64,000 nt of DNA from Syncephalis fuscata. Taxonomy: Eukaryota; Zoopagomycota; Zoopagomycetes; Zoopagales; Piptocephalidaceae. The notes below the pieces were generated by a model. The model made no database searches and was not told the origin of the DNA. It saw only the letters and a program-made list of their open reading frames with translations. The stretch spans positions 186,001 to 250,000 of the forward strand of contig JAHLTZ010000019.1 in the NCBI GenBank assembly GCA_025786725.1, read 5' to 3'. The translations under genes were made by a program, and so were the position numbers. How positions within the stretch are numbered: position 1 is the first letter of the stretch; the number at the start of each line of letters is the position of its first letter. Shown piece by piece: positions 12,404 through 24,162 of the stretch.

Positions 12404-13221
12404 TAGTAATGGTATTAATGATTTTAATAATACATTTTATTACTATTACCATGATTACTTTTCTTTATTTCTTTTATTCTCTACTTGCTTTGATAATTTT
12501 CATTTCGATGCTTTTCTTATCTTTTAAACGTTACTCTACTCTTTTCTCTACTCACACGCCTCCGCTTCCTTCCTATCTTCAACTTCTAGTAATCTATGAA
12601 ATATATTCAAGTTTTTATTTCAATATATTATCACCAATTTGTATTACTATTATTGTTATTGTTATTGTTAGAATGCTGATTCGGTGCTAGCCATTGATTC
12701 CAGATAGACAAGCTAGCCATGGCTCGTTGTTGGTTTTTATAAAGTCTACTTGTAGGGCCGGTTTGTTCAATGGCTTGTTCTAGTAAATGGTTACTAATAC
12801 AGCTATATTAATAAGCTGCTAGTAAATAAATGTATATTATACTTGCATTTTTGTTAATGTATAGCGCATACTATTTAATTCATGAATGAATTCAAGTCGA
12901 GAAGGTGGCGACTCTGTTGAAGATGTTGGTGATGATGACGGTGTAGTCATTGTTGGTAAATGTAATATGAATAAATAGTTGGTTTAGTTAAACAGTATGT
13001 TAAACGAGAAGTAGTGTAGTGGAGGAAGCAATAAAGAAATATGTATTGAAAAAGGATAAATAATAATAATGATAGTAGACTAATATTTTACTAGAAAATA
13101 TACAGCCATATAGGTATTTATATTAAGTACATATTATTCGTGTACTACAAATATAAAGCTGACGTATAGTTTTAGGGATTATGGCTAGTTATAACACGCG
13201 ACAATATGTTTAACTTGCAAA
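12404..13221. other. CHD1 3' flank with one orphan exon-like ORF
   Basis: Pyrimidine-rich 3' flank of CHD1 up to about 12700, then AT-rich sequence. The only coding-like piece is the minus-strand ORF at 12837-12950. Nothing else was recognised before the right repeat arm starts at 13222. Confidence 0.5.
12837..12950 (-). pseudogene. orphan exon-like fragment next to the repeat
   Basis: A 37-residue frame from ATG 12950 with Ser/Thr/Pro-rich sequence and then SRLEFIHELNSMRYTL. The composition resembles the N-terminus of a real protein rather than random AT-rich DNA. No continuing exon was found on either side. It may be a relic cut off when the right repeat arm arrived. Low confidence. Confidence 0.25.
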
Positions 13222-14223
13222 TAATTGATATTAGGTAAATATTGCTATATCAACCATATAATCCTACACATATATAAATAACAGGATATTATTAGGCTGA
13301 TAATGAAATTATAATTTTGCATATTACAAAAATGTCAGAATGCCTAGGAAATAAACATTAGTATAAATCAACTAGTAATATATATATATATTGGCGATGT
13401 ATATTATGTTGTTAGAAATACTACCAGTTCAATGAGCTAAACCAATAATTTAACTATTTGTAATTATGTATACCAAGTTATTTGCATACTCAATAAACAA
13501 TCAGTGTATAATAGTATACTTGATAGATCAATATGCTAATCTGACCGTTAAACTAATGTAGATTTGGCTTAATCAATGTAATTAACCAAAAGATAAAGAC
13601 ATACTCAAATAAGCCATTCATTTCAAAATCTTATTTATTTTACAATAGAAACCAAAATAAACTAAATTAGTGCCGAGCTAGCAAGCTGCAGTATTAAGGT
13701 TTGATATGCAGTAAACAACATTGAGTGCCTGTTGGTATGTTCAATTATGCACTAGTCTAATATTAAAGAAGGCTATAATATACAAACTATTCTACAGAAC
13801 ATAAAAGTAGCTTTTCCACTAGCAGTTGTTTTACAACAACTGCAAAAATGTAAAAGCGAAAGAAAACTAAACTAAACTAAAAATAGAATTGAAAATCGGC
13901 AATTCAAAGCAATGCCGTAATAACCATTTCTCTGAGCATGACCATTGTAATTTTAACTTTCTCGTTTCAGGTAATGTCTTTATATGGCATAACATGATAT
14001 TCATCAAGCGGGTTATCAATTCATGCCGCCTTGTTATTCTATTCTTTGGAGTAAACTCTGTTGATTTGTCTTAACTATATGGCATTTAAATTTATTTATG
14101 CATGTTGTATGTATACGTGAATCTAAATTAAATAATGACCTATCATTGTGCAATGTAAATTAAAATTACGGGTTGTTTTAATCGCAATTATTTATATTGT
14201 TGCAAAGCTATACAGTCGCTGAT

Positions 14224-14358
14224 TAGCCGTAATGTGTATTACTGGAATTTGTGCTTGGATTTACAGCATCGGTTATATGGTTATTTTTGATATCAATGCT
14301 TAAGAGAATAATAGCCATACAAAATGGTATCACTACAATAAGCCACATTTTATCCATT
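14224..14358 (-). CDS. possible small secreted or membrane peptide (copy 2)
   Basis: Counterpart of 4366-4500: 44 codons with a hydrophobic N-terminal segment and an NPSTNSSN tail. It is divergent from the gene at 14678. The frame is preserved, but the differences from copy 1 change residues. Kept as a candidate only because both arms are open. Confidence 0.22.
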
Positions 14359-14677
14359 TTGTGCCATTCAATATATGTATATATAGAAGTAAGAATGCAA
14401 CGCCAAAGCATTTGTATTTTCAAATTCCGTATTCGAATAACAAAGATTGCTGCTTTCGGTTTATTCCATGTGCTTTTTTGCAATTTTGCTGAAACGCCTA
14501 CATTGTATTTTTCCAGTTTACAAAAACATATAACTATCCCATGATATATTTTGCTATATATATCGCATTTTTAGCATGTCAGTTTGTCTAGCCATTACAT
14601 CATATTTGCTTACGCATTAGCTTCATAAAAGTACAGCCTTTATTCGACGACTGAGCCTTGACATAGCCATGTTTACG

Positions 14678-15793
14678 ATGAAATCCATTCTTACTATCGC
14701 TGCTACCACGCTCATGCTAGTATCGGTCGCTCAAGCCGCACCCAGTAACGATATATCAAGTTTATTCGAAAACACTAGCAAGTATCTACACCAAGCTATT
14801 CTTTTGCTTTTACTAACGATATTACTCATATAGAATCCACGGGGAATGCAAACAGTGCATTAAATAGTGTACTTGGCGTATATGATATCCAGTTGACAAA
14901 CACTAGACACACAAATGGAGGTGTATATTATATTACAGGAACGCAGCATGGCAATCCCATTAGGCTTGTGTGCGGGCCAAGATCAGATACAAAAAGTAAT
15001 GCACTTATATTATACAATGTAAGTTTTGTAAACGATAGATATACGAAGCTAACAAATGCTATGATCAACAGGATCTACTGGGCCAATCTCCGATACATAG
15101 TGAGGATCATAGTATCTCGTTTGCCGTACCTCAAAAGAAATTTACATTTGATAGCGCCATTTGTTATATCGTACCATACTACAAGTGTAAAAAGACATAC
15201 GACGATTTTAATGAAAAATTCAAAGAAAACTCTAAACAAAGCGAGCATGATTTAAAAGAGATGCTGCCGTTATGGCAAAAAATTGTAAAAGGTACAAGCT
15301 TGTATTGTCCATGTATATTATAAACTGAACTGTGGTTAGGACTAAACACTATAAAGGAATGGGGATGGTATGCTCACCTCGATATTCTAGGTAAGTATGC
15401 TGTTGTTTACTAATATCCACATTGACGGTGTTGCTAGATATTTGTGTCGATAAAGACAAAAGTGGATACAAATTGCATTTTTACAACTTCCTTAATGCCA
15501 GCCCAGCAAAAGATCCCATTGATGTCGCTACTACAAATGGTTATACTTTGAGCAGGACTATAAGGTCTATCAATAAATACAACAAACGCTTAATAGCAGT
15601 TTTGATTGGAGGTGGCTTAAAATCAAAGAAATATGATTGGAACGAATATTATCGATATCTTAAAATGGAGGATATCAATCCAAAAAACCTAGTGTGGCAA
15701 GATATCTGGGAATCGTTGAAAGACTATGCGATTGTGTTCGACAATATGATGATTGACCCGAAAACGGCGAATAGCAATTTTAGGAATAATTAG
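14678..15793 (+). CDS. secreted protein, possible protein-kinase-like fold (copy 2)
   Basis: Five exons: 14678-14744, 14834-15018, 15072-15291, 15340-15390, 15438-15793, about 292 aa. Exon phases close perfectly only with the GTAACG donor at 14745. Branch sites are TACTAAC, GCTAAC and TACTAAT. ATG 14678 (or 14669, three residues longer) begins a signal peptide ending AQA-AP. The C-terminal half has WGWYAHLDIL, YKLHFYNF, LIAVLIGGG and a Trp-rich helix region. The position of HLD and the following hydrophobic-F motif recalls HxD and DFG of protein kinases, but the Lys and Asp catalytic set is not clear, so at most a divergent or pseudo-kinase. Several differences from copy 1 replace residues. 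Confidence 0.65.
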
Positions 15794-15987
15794 CATTTGC
15801 ATAATAAAATTGAGACCTATTATAGTACAAGTGCTATAGCTGTGTAGTATTTTTGATAATGCTTATTTATTTGCTAACTATTAAATGTATAACTATTTGC
15901 TTATTTTAATAGTATTCAGCATATTTTAAATGATGAATAACCATAGTCAAACAGTAAAACAGTCAATTTGAAGAAGTATTCTTAGTA

Positions 15988-16573
15988 CTTGTTAAACTAT
16001 TGGAGATAAATTTCCAAGTAACACGTTGTGTAATTATTAAAATTATTAAAATTATAAACAGGCATGTAAGTGATTGTAAAACAGGCTGTCTACTACTTCT
16101 AGTTAGGTTTTCAAATAGGTATACCATGTAATGACTTATGATCGAGGAAGACGACAGAGTAATAATACACATTGTTTATAAAATCACAATACATAGTAAA
16201 AATATTTTATACTATATTAATAGAAACAAGAGGCATAATAAAATAAATGATTTTTGATGTTTTAGCTATAATTATATATCCAATGTAAATAGAAAACAAA
16301 CAACGTAATATCAATTAAACCGCGTAATCTACATTAAATCATATGTTCAACAGCAATGCTATCAGAACATTAGCGAAAAACAATACAAGTATATCTGAGT
16401 GAAATAATTTTATTTATTTTAACAAACACATATAGGTGAATAAAGTAACTTGATTTAGAATTCACAAGAACTAGAAATATGGCATTCAAATCATCACTAT
16501 TGTTGTTTTTGCTGGTATAGTGACAACTATGCGTATTTTTACTTTATGTTAGAATAATTCCAACATATATCAA
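15988..16573. other. AT-rich intergenic region
   Basis: Single-copy AT-rich sequence between the right repeat arm and the 3' end of the PLD-family gene. No gene or repeat was recognised. Confidence 0.5.
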
Positions 16574-18114
16574 TTAAGGCTTAAAGCAATCACTCATTTT
16601 ACTTTGGTAGCTTTGTATCTTTCTTTTCAAATGCATTGCTAAAAGTTCATCATCAATAAATAGATTAAACTCTTGGGAGTAATACCAGGACTGTGTGTCC
16701 ATGTTGCCACTACCAATAATAATTCTATTATCCACAAACATAAACTTGACGTGGGAGCCGTTTTTCGGGTGTTTCGCTAGCTTTGGACTTTCTTTAAAAT
16801 AGGTAAACCAGCAATGGTCTAAACGGCTTTGAAGAAGTGGATTGTTGGCTATTGATTTTTTAAGCAATCTAGCAGCATTTTCATTTGTACCATCCGAGCC
16901 TAGCATGTTACATTAGTTATAAAGAATCTAGGAAATTGCTACTACTAGTACTATTATTATTTACCTATTGCCCAAGTAAGACCTTGTCCAAAGTCAAGCA
17001 TTTTGTACGAAGTAATTAAATCAACTTTTGCACCATTTTCTAGCGCTTTTACCAAAGCATAGCGGCCCACTTTAGTATTAAAGTTTGGCGTTAAAATGTA
17101 GACGCTTTCTCTGGCATTCGTTAAACTTGTGGTCCAAGCAATGGACTGCGGCGTAGATCTATTTAATTTTCCTATACCCGAGTAGGGTGATGAAGCTGTG
17201 ACAATCATTGGAACCATATCCATCGCCTTAACCGGTACAGGATGATTTAGTTTTGGCGGATCTATACCGAGTAATCTGAAGAAATCCATGCGAATCGCCG
17301 TGCTTACCGGACCCTCAAGCTGTATACCTAGCTCGAGTGCCGCTTCCGAGTCGACGTTCTTCGAGCCGATACATGACCAAGTTCCGTCGACGGCAATATT
17401 TTTCGAATGGATACTGCCCATTGGCCAATTGTGAAAATTGAAAACCTTTAAATTAACATTAGGAATTCTTTGTTTGGGCGGCAAACGAAGTACGTCTGGA
17501 TCAAGTGAATGAACACCATTAAGCATATTGCCTTTCTTAACTTTACTCATATCTAGCGAAGGAAAGAAAGTATTGAATGTTGTAGTATCGATAAGCAGAT
17601 AAAACTCAATGGGCGGCAAATCCTTGTCGGCATTATCGTTGATGTAGCGAATAGCTCTACTAATTTCCTTGGCACAAGAGCTTTTTGGGTCGTAAAAATA
17701 AGTTTGTATAACTACTTCCTTTTTGGCTTTTTTAATTGTATCGGCGTAAATATCTCGGCACACATCATCCATGGGGCTGTAACCGACAGAAGTCTTTTTT
17801 ACCCTACCAGCTGTGGCGATGTATTCGGGTGGAGTAGTAAGAGTATCTGGGTGCTGTTTGGCATGTTTCATTATATCATCGTATACCTTTTTTGCTAGTG
17901 GACTAAGAGGACGTGGAAAATTAATACTGCCACTAAATTCTCTATTAAGATATCGAGTATTTTCTGATTGACTAGGCTTTAGTCGTTGTTTATTTGGAAG
18001 TGATCTTGGTACGTCAGGAATTTGTTCCATAGCATTAGTGTGTTGAGGGAGTAGCATAGCGCTTATTAAAAGCGTCATGGTTAACGAAATAGTACCGAAT
18101 TGAAAGTGCTTCAT
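16574..18114 (-). CDS. secreted phospholipase D-family protein
   Basis: Two exons, 18114-16965 and 16899-16574, about 491 aa. The ATG at 18114 begins a signal peptide (SLTMTLLISAMLLPQHTNA). Both HKD catalytic motifs are intact: HSKNIAVDGTWSCIGSKN in exon 1 and HVKFMFVDNRIIIGSGN in exon 2, each fitting HxK-x4-D-x6-GSxN. The family includes phospholipases, nucleases and phosphodiesterases acting on phosphodiester bonds; secreted members resemble the PLD3/PLD4 type. Being extracellular or in the secretory pathway, it may act on lipids or nucleic acids of the environment or a host; that is inference. It lies next to the repeat carrying other secreted proteins. Confidence 0.88.
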
Positions 18115-18788
18115 TTTTAAAACATTAAGTGGTATAATAATATAAAATGAATCACAATTAATAGCGATGTTTGTTCGCTATTTAATCATCAAATAGCTGT
18201 TTCTAAATGGTTGCTATAGTTAGTGGAATAAGTTGTATAAATATTGTAATATTTAAGCAGTTAAATTGACGAGGCACAGGGAAATAAGGAAGAAAAATAA
18301 AATAGATCAAATCCGTCATTTATTTGCTTCAAGCGTATTTATGAATAAATAATGCATTACCATTTCAAAATCAAGTCCAATGCCTGTTTAAGCCTTTATT
18401 GCCATTTGCATCTGTTGTCACGTTTTGAACATCAAAATAGGCAATCTAAAACCTCCGCTTCTTTGTGTTTGAAAAACAAATTTATATTTATTCAAATCTC
18501 ATTTAGAAAACGTGCACTCTTTCCTCCAATGACTAATCCGTTTCGTAAATAGAAAGAATAAACGTTTTAACTAGAGCTTATAAGCATTTCTAGAACTATT
18601 AAATTTATCAAAAGAAAAATATGAACAAATCGTATGCTAATGCCTATACAAACTTGTACAGCCACCTATAAGGTGCTTTTAATGTGTAAAATACGCCGTG
18701 TCTATTTTACATGCTATCTGTAGCACTATCCTATGGTCTTCATTACCACCACATCTAAATAGTGATGTGTAGAGTTAGATTAAGTCAT
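18115..18788. other. intergenic, upstream of the PLD-family gene
   Basis: AT-rich. It contains the promoter side of the minus-strand PLD-family gene and the 3' flank of the TRAF7-like gene. No further gene was seen. Confidence 0.5.
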
Positions 18789-20985
18789 TTACTGTATTCT
18801 GTTACCTACTTTGACTGTTTTGTCAGCACATCCGGTAATTAAACATCCGTCGCCTAGTGTCATGGCATGAACATAACCTTTGTGGCCACGAAGTACTTGA
18901 TCGCATGTCCAGGTCCTTGTGTCCCATCGTCGAATCGTATGATCGAAGCTAGCACTAAATAGTTTGCCGGCTGGTCCTGCACCGCTACCAAGGGCCGCAG
19001 CTGTTCCCCCTCGTCCATCTTGTCCCGCATAGGTTAATTGCCATACCTCCCAATTGTGACCATCTAGACGAGCTAATGGGCGTGCATCGTCCAAAGAGAA
19101 TGCATGAATCAATGCATCATACGTGCTAGCAAATAGTAGACCATCGCCCGAGGCACAATCCAACGCTTCTGTCTGAGTAGGAATGGTTCGCGTACACCGG
19201 CCAGTAGTGGTGTCCCAGATCTATTTGATAGTATTATAATTAGATCGCTTTATTATTACCACAATTCAGTCATCTTCATATTTACCTTTAATGTTCGATC
19301 ACTAGATGCTGTAACAATTTGATCATCTTGAAGTACCGTAATTGCATTAATATTATTACTATGTCCGGTAAATGTGGCAACATTCTCTAATGTATTCACA
19401 TCCCATACCTATCATTATTAATTTAAAAACATTTGTATAATCAATATTAGATACAGTCTATATTATACTAGTAACAATAATGACCGACTTTAACCGTTTT
19501 ATCCGAAGAAGCCGAGAAAAGTCGGCTACCCATCACGGCCAAGCTGTAAATCTTGCCGTGTTCACTGCTTAGTGGTGGTAATGAAGTAATCGATGTTGAC
19601 TCGCCCTTCATATATTCCGATAGATCCCAGGCCTATTCGTTCACATTAATAAATATACAGTTTGCTAAAACAGCCCATATTACTTTAAGAATACCATCTC
19701 GACCTGCACTAAATAGTCGTTGTGATCCCGAGTGTAGTGCCAATGCCCAGACTGACATTCGATGTTCATGTAGAAATGTTTTCACACTTGGATCTTTAAG
19801 ATTCAATACCTATTACCAAATATTATATATTACATAATTAATACAATGTCCTTTATAATACTCTTTGTAATACTTACCTCAATTGAGCCATCATGCATAG
19901 CAGAGAATAACATATCTTGACCATAACACACTGATGTAACACCACTTGCATGATGAGCAAATGTTTTTCTACAAATGATATCGCCATGAACCCATGATGT
20001 TTCTGGATTAGACACCGTCTTATAAAACCATTAATTAATATACAAATTTATAAATATATGTATAGTAGATACTTTATAATTACTTACTCGAGTATTATAT
20101 ATTAATGTATCATGAGATTGTGAGTGACGTAATTCTGGTGATGTCATTCCACTGACCATTCCTTCTTCACTCGCTTCCTTCTTCATTGATATAGATGACA
20201 CTAGTGGAGATGGCTGTGGCGATCTAGGTGCAGATGAATGCGGTTCACTAAGTAACGCACGAAGCATTTCAAGTTCTGTATTCTGAGTCTAGTATAGATA
20301 TTGGATTCATTAATATTAATATTTAATATATTTAATATATTAATCACACTTACTTGTAATTTATCTTCTAATATATCGATTCGATTACTCATAGATGCAA
20401 TTAAAGGCTTTAACTGTTCATAAACACAGTGTTTTAAATGATCCGGCATAGATCGAGCAATGCCTAGTAACCAATTGGTATATAGATCGGTCGATTGGTT
20501 AATTGCCAAGTAGTTAAGCGTAGTTTATTATAATTAATAATTACTAACCAGTATAGGTACATCCAAGTGCCGCATGGTCACAAACCATTGGTGTGTATTC
20601 ACATTGTAGTACATGAGCGGCTATATCATCTTTACGTTCTAACTGTGAACAGCCATGATCACGATAAGTGCAATAGACCATTAATTCACCAACTAGACTT
20701 GAAAGTACCAAATTTGGATGAAGATCTAGAAACAGTCATTATATAGATGTTATATAAAAAAAACGATTTACCTTCACTATGAACAAAACTTCTACACAGT
20801 GGACATAGCGATTCTCTTTCAAGTGACTGAAAGATACAAGCTGAGCAAAATGAATGGTTACAGGATCGTGTAATCACCGGGTCAGTATATACATCCTGGC
20901 AACTAGTAATTATGACATAGACGGTTAATAGAAGGCCGCTACTGCTACTACTACTACTAGTAGTAGTATTGTTGTTACTATCCAT
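18789..20985 (-). CDS. TRAF7-like RING / TRAF-type zinc finger / WD40 protein
   Basis: Likely E3 ubiquitin ligase scaffold. The ATG at 20985 begins an N/S-rich leader, then a RING finger (CQDVYTDPVITRSCNHSFC, CPLCR). Next comes a TRAF-type zinc finger region (GCSQLERKDDIAAH, CEYTPMVC, LGCTY), a coiled-coil-like helix (IDILEDKLQ) and a Ser/Pro-rich linker. About seven WD40 repeats follow, many ending at an intron just after the VK of 'DKTVK' (for example SSDRTLK then WDT). This is the order found in animal TRAF7, which acts in MEKK3/stress signalling; the fungal role is unknown. At least nine exons; the 85-nt intron 20464-20548 uses GTTAGT. The last exon ends KTVKVGNRIQ without a closing WD. 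Confidence 0.82.
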
Positions 20986-21292
20986 AGTACTTACACGGGA
21001 CAGAGAAACGAAGCCGACGGGGGATAGGCGTAGTCGACGTCCATAGCATTCCTATTGCACTATTATTTCAAATAATAATCAAATAGATAGCCGTATATAG
21101 AAAGAGAGAGAGAGAGACAGCTTAATAAAGATAGCCAAGGTCAATATAGACGGGACATCTATTTGATCGGATACTTATCGGCAAAATCGCGTCAGGCGGT
21201 AGAGAGAAGCGTAGAAAAAATAAATTTTTATCGTGTTACTATGTAGAATCACATGTCTATCTGGTTCCACTTTTTATTACTTTTACGTACAC

Positions 21293-21603
21293 ATGCACAG
21301 TATGGACGGCATAATTACGACATTGGGAGACTTGCCACCTAATTGCGAACTGTTACAGCTGGTTCAATATCGCTGTGAGTACAAACGACGAAGCGTTATT
21401 TGCCGACCTATTGCTCGTTACTTTGAACGGTAAGTAGTAGTCTATCAATGAAGCCATAAATGAAACACACTATAGTCATTAATATATTTATGTATATAAA
21501 AACTATTGTATATAGATGTGCTGGACAGCCAACAAGGGAAATTGTACCTATTAAATCAAATACAATCACGCCATCTTCTACATCATCAACGTCATTAAAA
21601 TAA
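21293..21603 (+). CDS. SOM1: Som1-like mitochondrial inner membrane peptidase subunit
   Basis: Two exons, 21293-21429 and 21516-21603, 74 aa. The core (CELLQLVQYRCEY, ICRPIARYFERCAG) matches the fungal Som1 pattern: an L-Q-Y-x-C segment, then V-x-C-x-P-x-x-R-x-F-x-R-C. Som1 assists the Imp1/Imp2 protease that trims intermembrane-space proteins in mitochondria. The conserved cysteines suggest a twin-Cys fold. The first ATG (21293) is used; ATG 21302 is in frame. The gene is divergent from the TRAF7-like gene. Family assignment is by remembered pattern, not alignment. Confidence 0.72.
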
Positions 21604-22448
21604 ACTAACAAATAAAAATGTTATAATCCAGTATAGATAAATAATAGAGTTTATTACTGATGCTTTCTATAATTCTATAAATCTATTTTAACTTGCTTCT
21701 CTACCTGGCACCTAGTCTCTTATATTGGTGTTGGTCACTTGTAATAGCAGCCCATTTAAACAAATTCTCAATGTATTGATCATCATAGAAGTGTCAGTAT
21801 CATGATGCCATGTGACCTAAGGGAATAGACAGGTTTGAGTTCCGCTTACCTATAAACGGACAGTCACATAGTAAAAAGTATCATTTACTTCTTTACCAGT
21901 CATTAATCTTTGTATTTGTCAATAGTCTATCAAATATCTTCTATCGCACTCTATCTTTCTATTGTTTACTGTTTATCGTATTCACTGGTTAAGGTCTTGC
22001 TTCTGTTGCTTACTTGACGGCTGGTCCTTGGCCCTTTCACTCACTTACTACACAGCTATTACTTCTACACCACTACCGCTCCCACTGGCCGCAATAGCAA
22101 CGACTCCTCCTTTCTCGTTATCCCTTCCTTTTACACCACACTCATTCTTACATTCACTAGTCAATTAGCGCCGCACTCCTTTTATTCATCAAGTGTAATT
22201 CAAATAGTAGTCGGCATCTTACACACTGCTTGAAGAGTGCGTATAACCTGTCTATCAGCCAGTCTATCAATAGTTGTTGCTACTACTATCACTATTACGG
22301 CTACTGTTGTTACTGTTGTTGCTATTATTCCACAGCGGTTGGGGTGCTTTATTAATACGACCACTCCGCATTATTATTCTACTTTGCTTACTGTATCCCT
22401 TTGATTCTGCACTGCGACTAGCGCTTACTGTTTATCTAAAGCATTTGC
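21604..22448. other. intergenic, pyrimidine-rich leader
   Basis: 3' flank of SOM1 followed by CT-rich sequence (about 21900-22440), probably the promoter or 5' leader of the next gene. Leu-rich open frames here (21962-22168, 22274-22456) come from the pyrimidine bias. Confidence 0.5.
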
Positions 22449-24162
22449 ATGTATAAAGACAATATGAAAAAAACATTTCGATCTAATGCTAGAGATAGTC
22501 GAGAGTCTAGCGAGATAGAGGCTGTTCTATCACCACCTGGACATGGATCCTGGTTGAGTGACAGTGACTGGGTAATCACCTCTCAAACGCCAGATTCGTT
22601 GTTCGCTGTAACACCCCCTGGTGGCGAAGGTAAATGATCTTGAATCACCTAGATGGCTCATTTATTATAGCTGGTATATTAATATCAATAATATAGGTCA
22701 AGTATGGGTTCAAGTAACTGAGCAGGATCGCTCAACTATTTACAAAAGAGCAATAGCAGCCATACAACTGGATCATCTCAAGTAACCAGTCCTGTACTAG
22801 TAGAGACTCAATTAGCCATTCCCTTATTAGCACAAGCAACACCGCATACTCAAGCGACATCGTCGTCATCATCATTACCATCACCATCGATTATAACACC
22901 ATTGGCTCGTACACTTGAGGCTCAAATTGAAGCAGATTTGGTGGCCAGGTAAATATTAATCTGATAATTTGAACTATTGTTTATTAAACTGTAAAATTAG
23001 TGTTGCCGAGTTATTGGCCTCGGCTGCGTCTACACCACAGGCCTTACCACCAGTAGCACCACCAGCACCAGTGCCGCCAGTGGATCGCAGTTCATCGACT
23101 GCGTTTCTAAATACCGAATTGCCTAGCCATGCCAATGCTATCATTTCTGCTACAGATCATTTAGAAACAACATTGCCGACCTCCTCTGTTTTGCTTCAAG
23201 TAAGCAGCAGCGTTCAAAACACCGTCCTGTCCGAGACGTCGCCTAGTATTCACCTATCGCCTACGTTGCGACCTCTTTCATCGGCTTGCACACCACCCGT
23301 ACTTGGAACGCTGACGGCTACATTGCGTTCTGCGCTGGCCCTTCACCGTTCGCAAACCAGTACACTCCATCAAGCGATATGGCCCACCAGCCCATCGGTA
23401 GATAGTATGACGTTGCGTACAGGTACTCGATCTATGTGGACTACACCACCATCAGTAGATGTGGGTGTGCAGCTAGTATCGGGTACGGCAGAAATGGAAG
23501 CATTAATGGCGTGTTCTCCAGTAGACACACTAAGTAGTAATAGTAACAATAATAATAGTTCATGTCATCGTAATGAAAGTAAAGACAAACAGCAGTCTTC
23601 ACCACTTAGTGGGCCAATCATTACTGATGAAGAATCTATAACTGTCAATCGATTTGACTGTATAAATAGTGGCACCAATGAATCTCATGGTATTCTGATG
23701 AATGCATCAATCCATAACACGGCACCTACTTCAGTAGAGCCATCGACAAATGCTTCAAGTCCCGTATCAAATACACGCCATCTATCCAAGCATGTATCAA
23801 GACGACATCGGCATCAGGGCAGTTCTAGCAAGATAAATGAATCTATGACTATGGGGCAAAAGATTGTACGTCAAACGAACAGTAGCCACGGTACATCTAA
23901 TACTAAGCGAAAACCATTTTATATTCGTTATTGGTAATTATAAATGATAATTGTGATATAATTGTACTTACATCAGATTAGGTTGAACAATAGTTTTACA
24001 GTTAATATTCTATCAGTTACTGTGGTGTCATTGGTGCTATTCGGTAGTGGATTCAGTGCAGGGTAAGTTTGTAGACATAAAATAATATTTATTAATTTGT
24101 TAATTTGTATTTTTAGATCCTGGTGGCGATCTACGCGATGCCATTGTAGTTTAGCCGCTTAA
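22449..24162 (+). CDS. tail-anchored protein with an Atg8-binding-like motif; family unknown
   Basis: Exons 22449-22629, 22726-22948, 23001-23933, 23982-24062, 24117-24162; about 487 aa. The acceptor at 22725 (GAGCAG) is chosen because the AG at 22696 leads to an early stop. The N-terminus has DSDWVI at about residues 38-44, an acidic W-x-x-I sequence of the LIR/AIM type that binds Atg8. A long Ser/Thr/Pro-rich, disordered middle follows, then one hydrophobic segment (VNILSVTVVSLVLFGSGF) near the end and a short tail. This layout is that of tail-anchored autophagy receptors (Atg32, Atg43, NIX), but there is no sequence match I recognise. Function is inference. Confidence 0.6.

Larger units (their letters stand above)
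13222..15987. repeat. right arm of the ~2.8-kb inverted repeat
   Basis: Reverse complement of 2724-5508. Together with the left arm it encloses a 7.7-kb spacer holding CHD1. Small indels near 14545 shorten an antisense open frame relative to the left copy. The span of the spliced gene is exactly conserved: both copies cover 1116 nt and all intron boundaries correspond. The first ~1.2 kb of this arm (13222-14223) is AT-rich and shows no gene. Confidence 0.92.

Noticed and set aside
2724-15987. Inverted repeat as an amplification or assembly chimera
   Set aside because: The arms differ by many substitutions and indels, while an artefact would be essentially identical. Read-level confirmation is still needed.
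22274-22456. Leu-rich ORF before the tail-anchored gene
   Set aside because: It reflects CT-rich leader DNA (CTG/TTG triplets). It has no conserved features and overlaps the start of the real gene.
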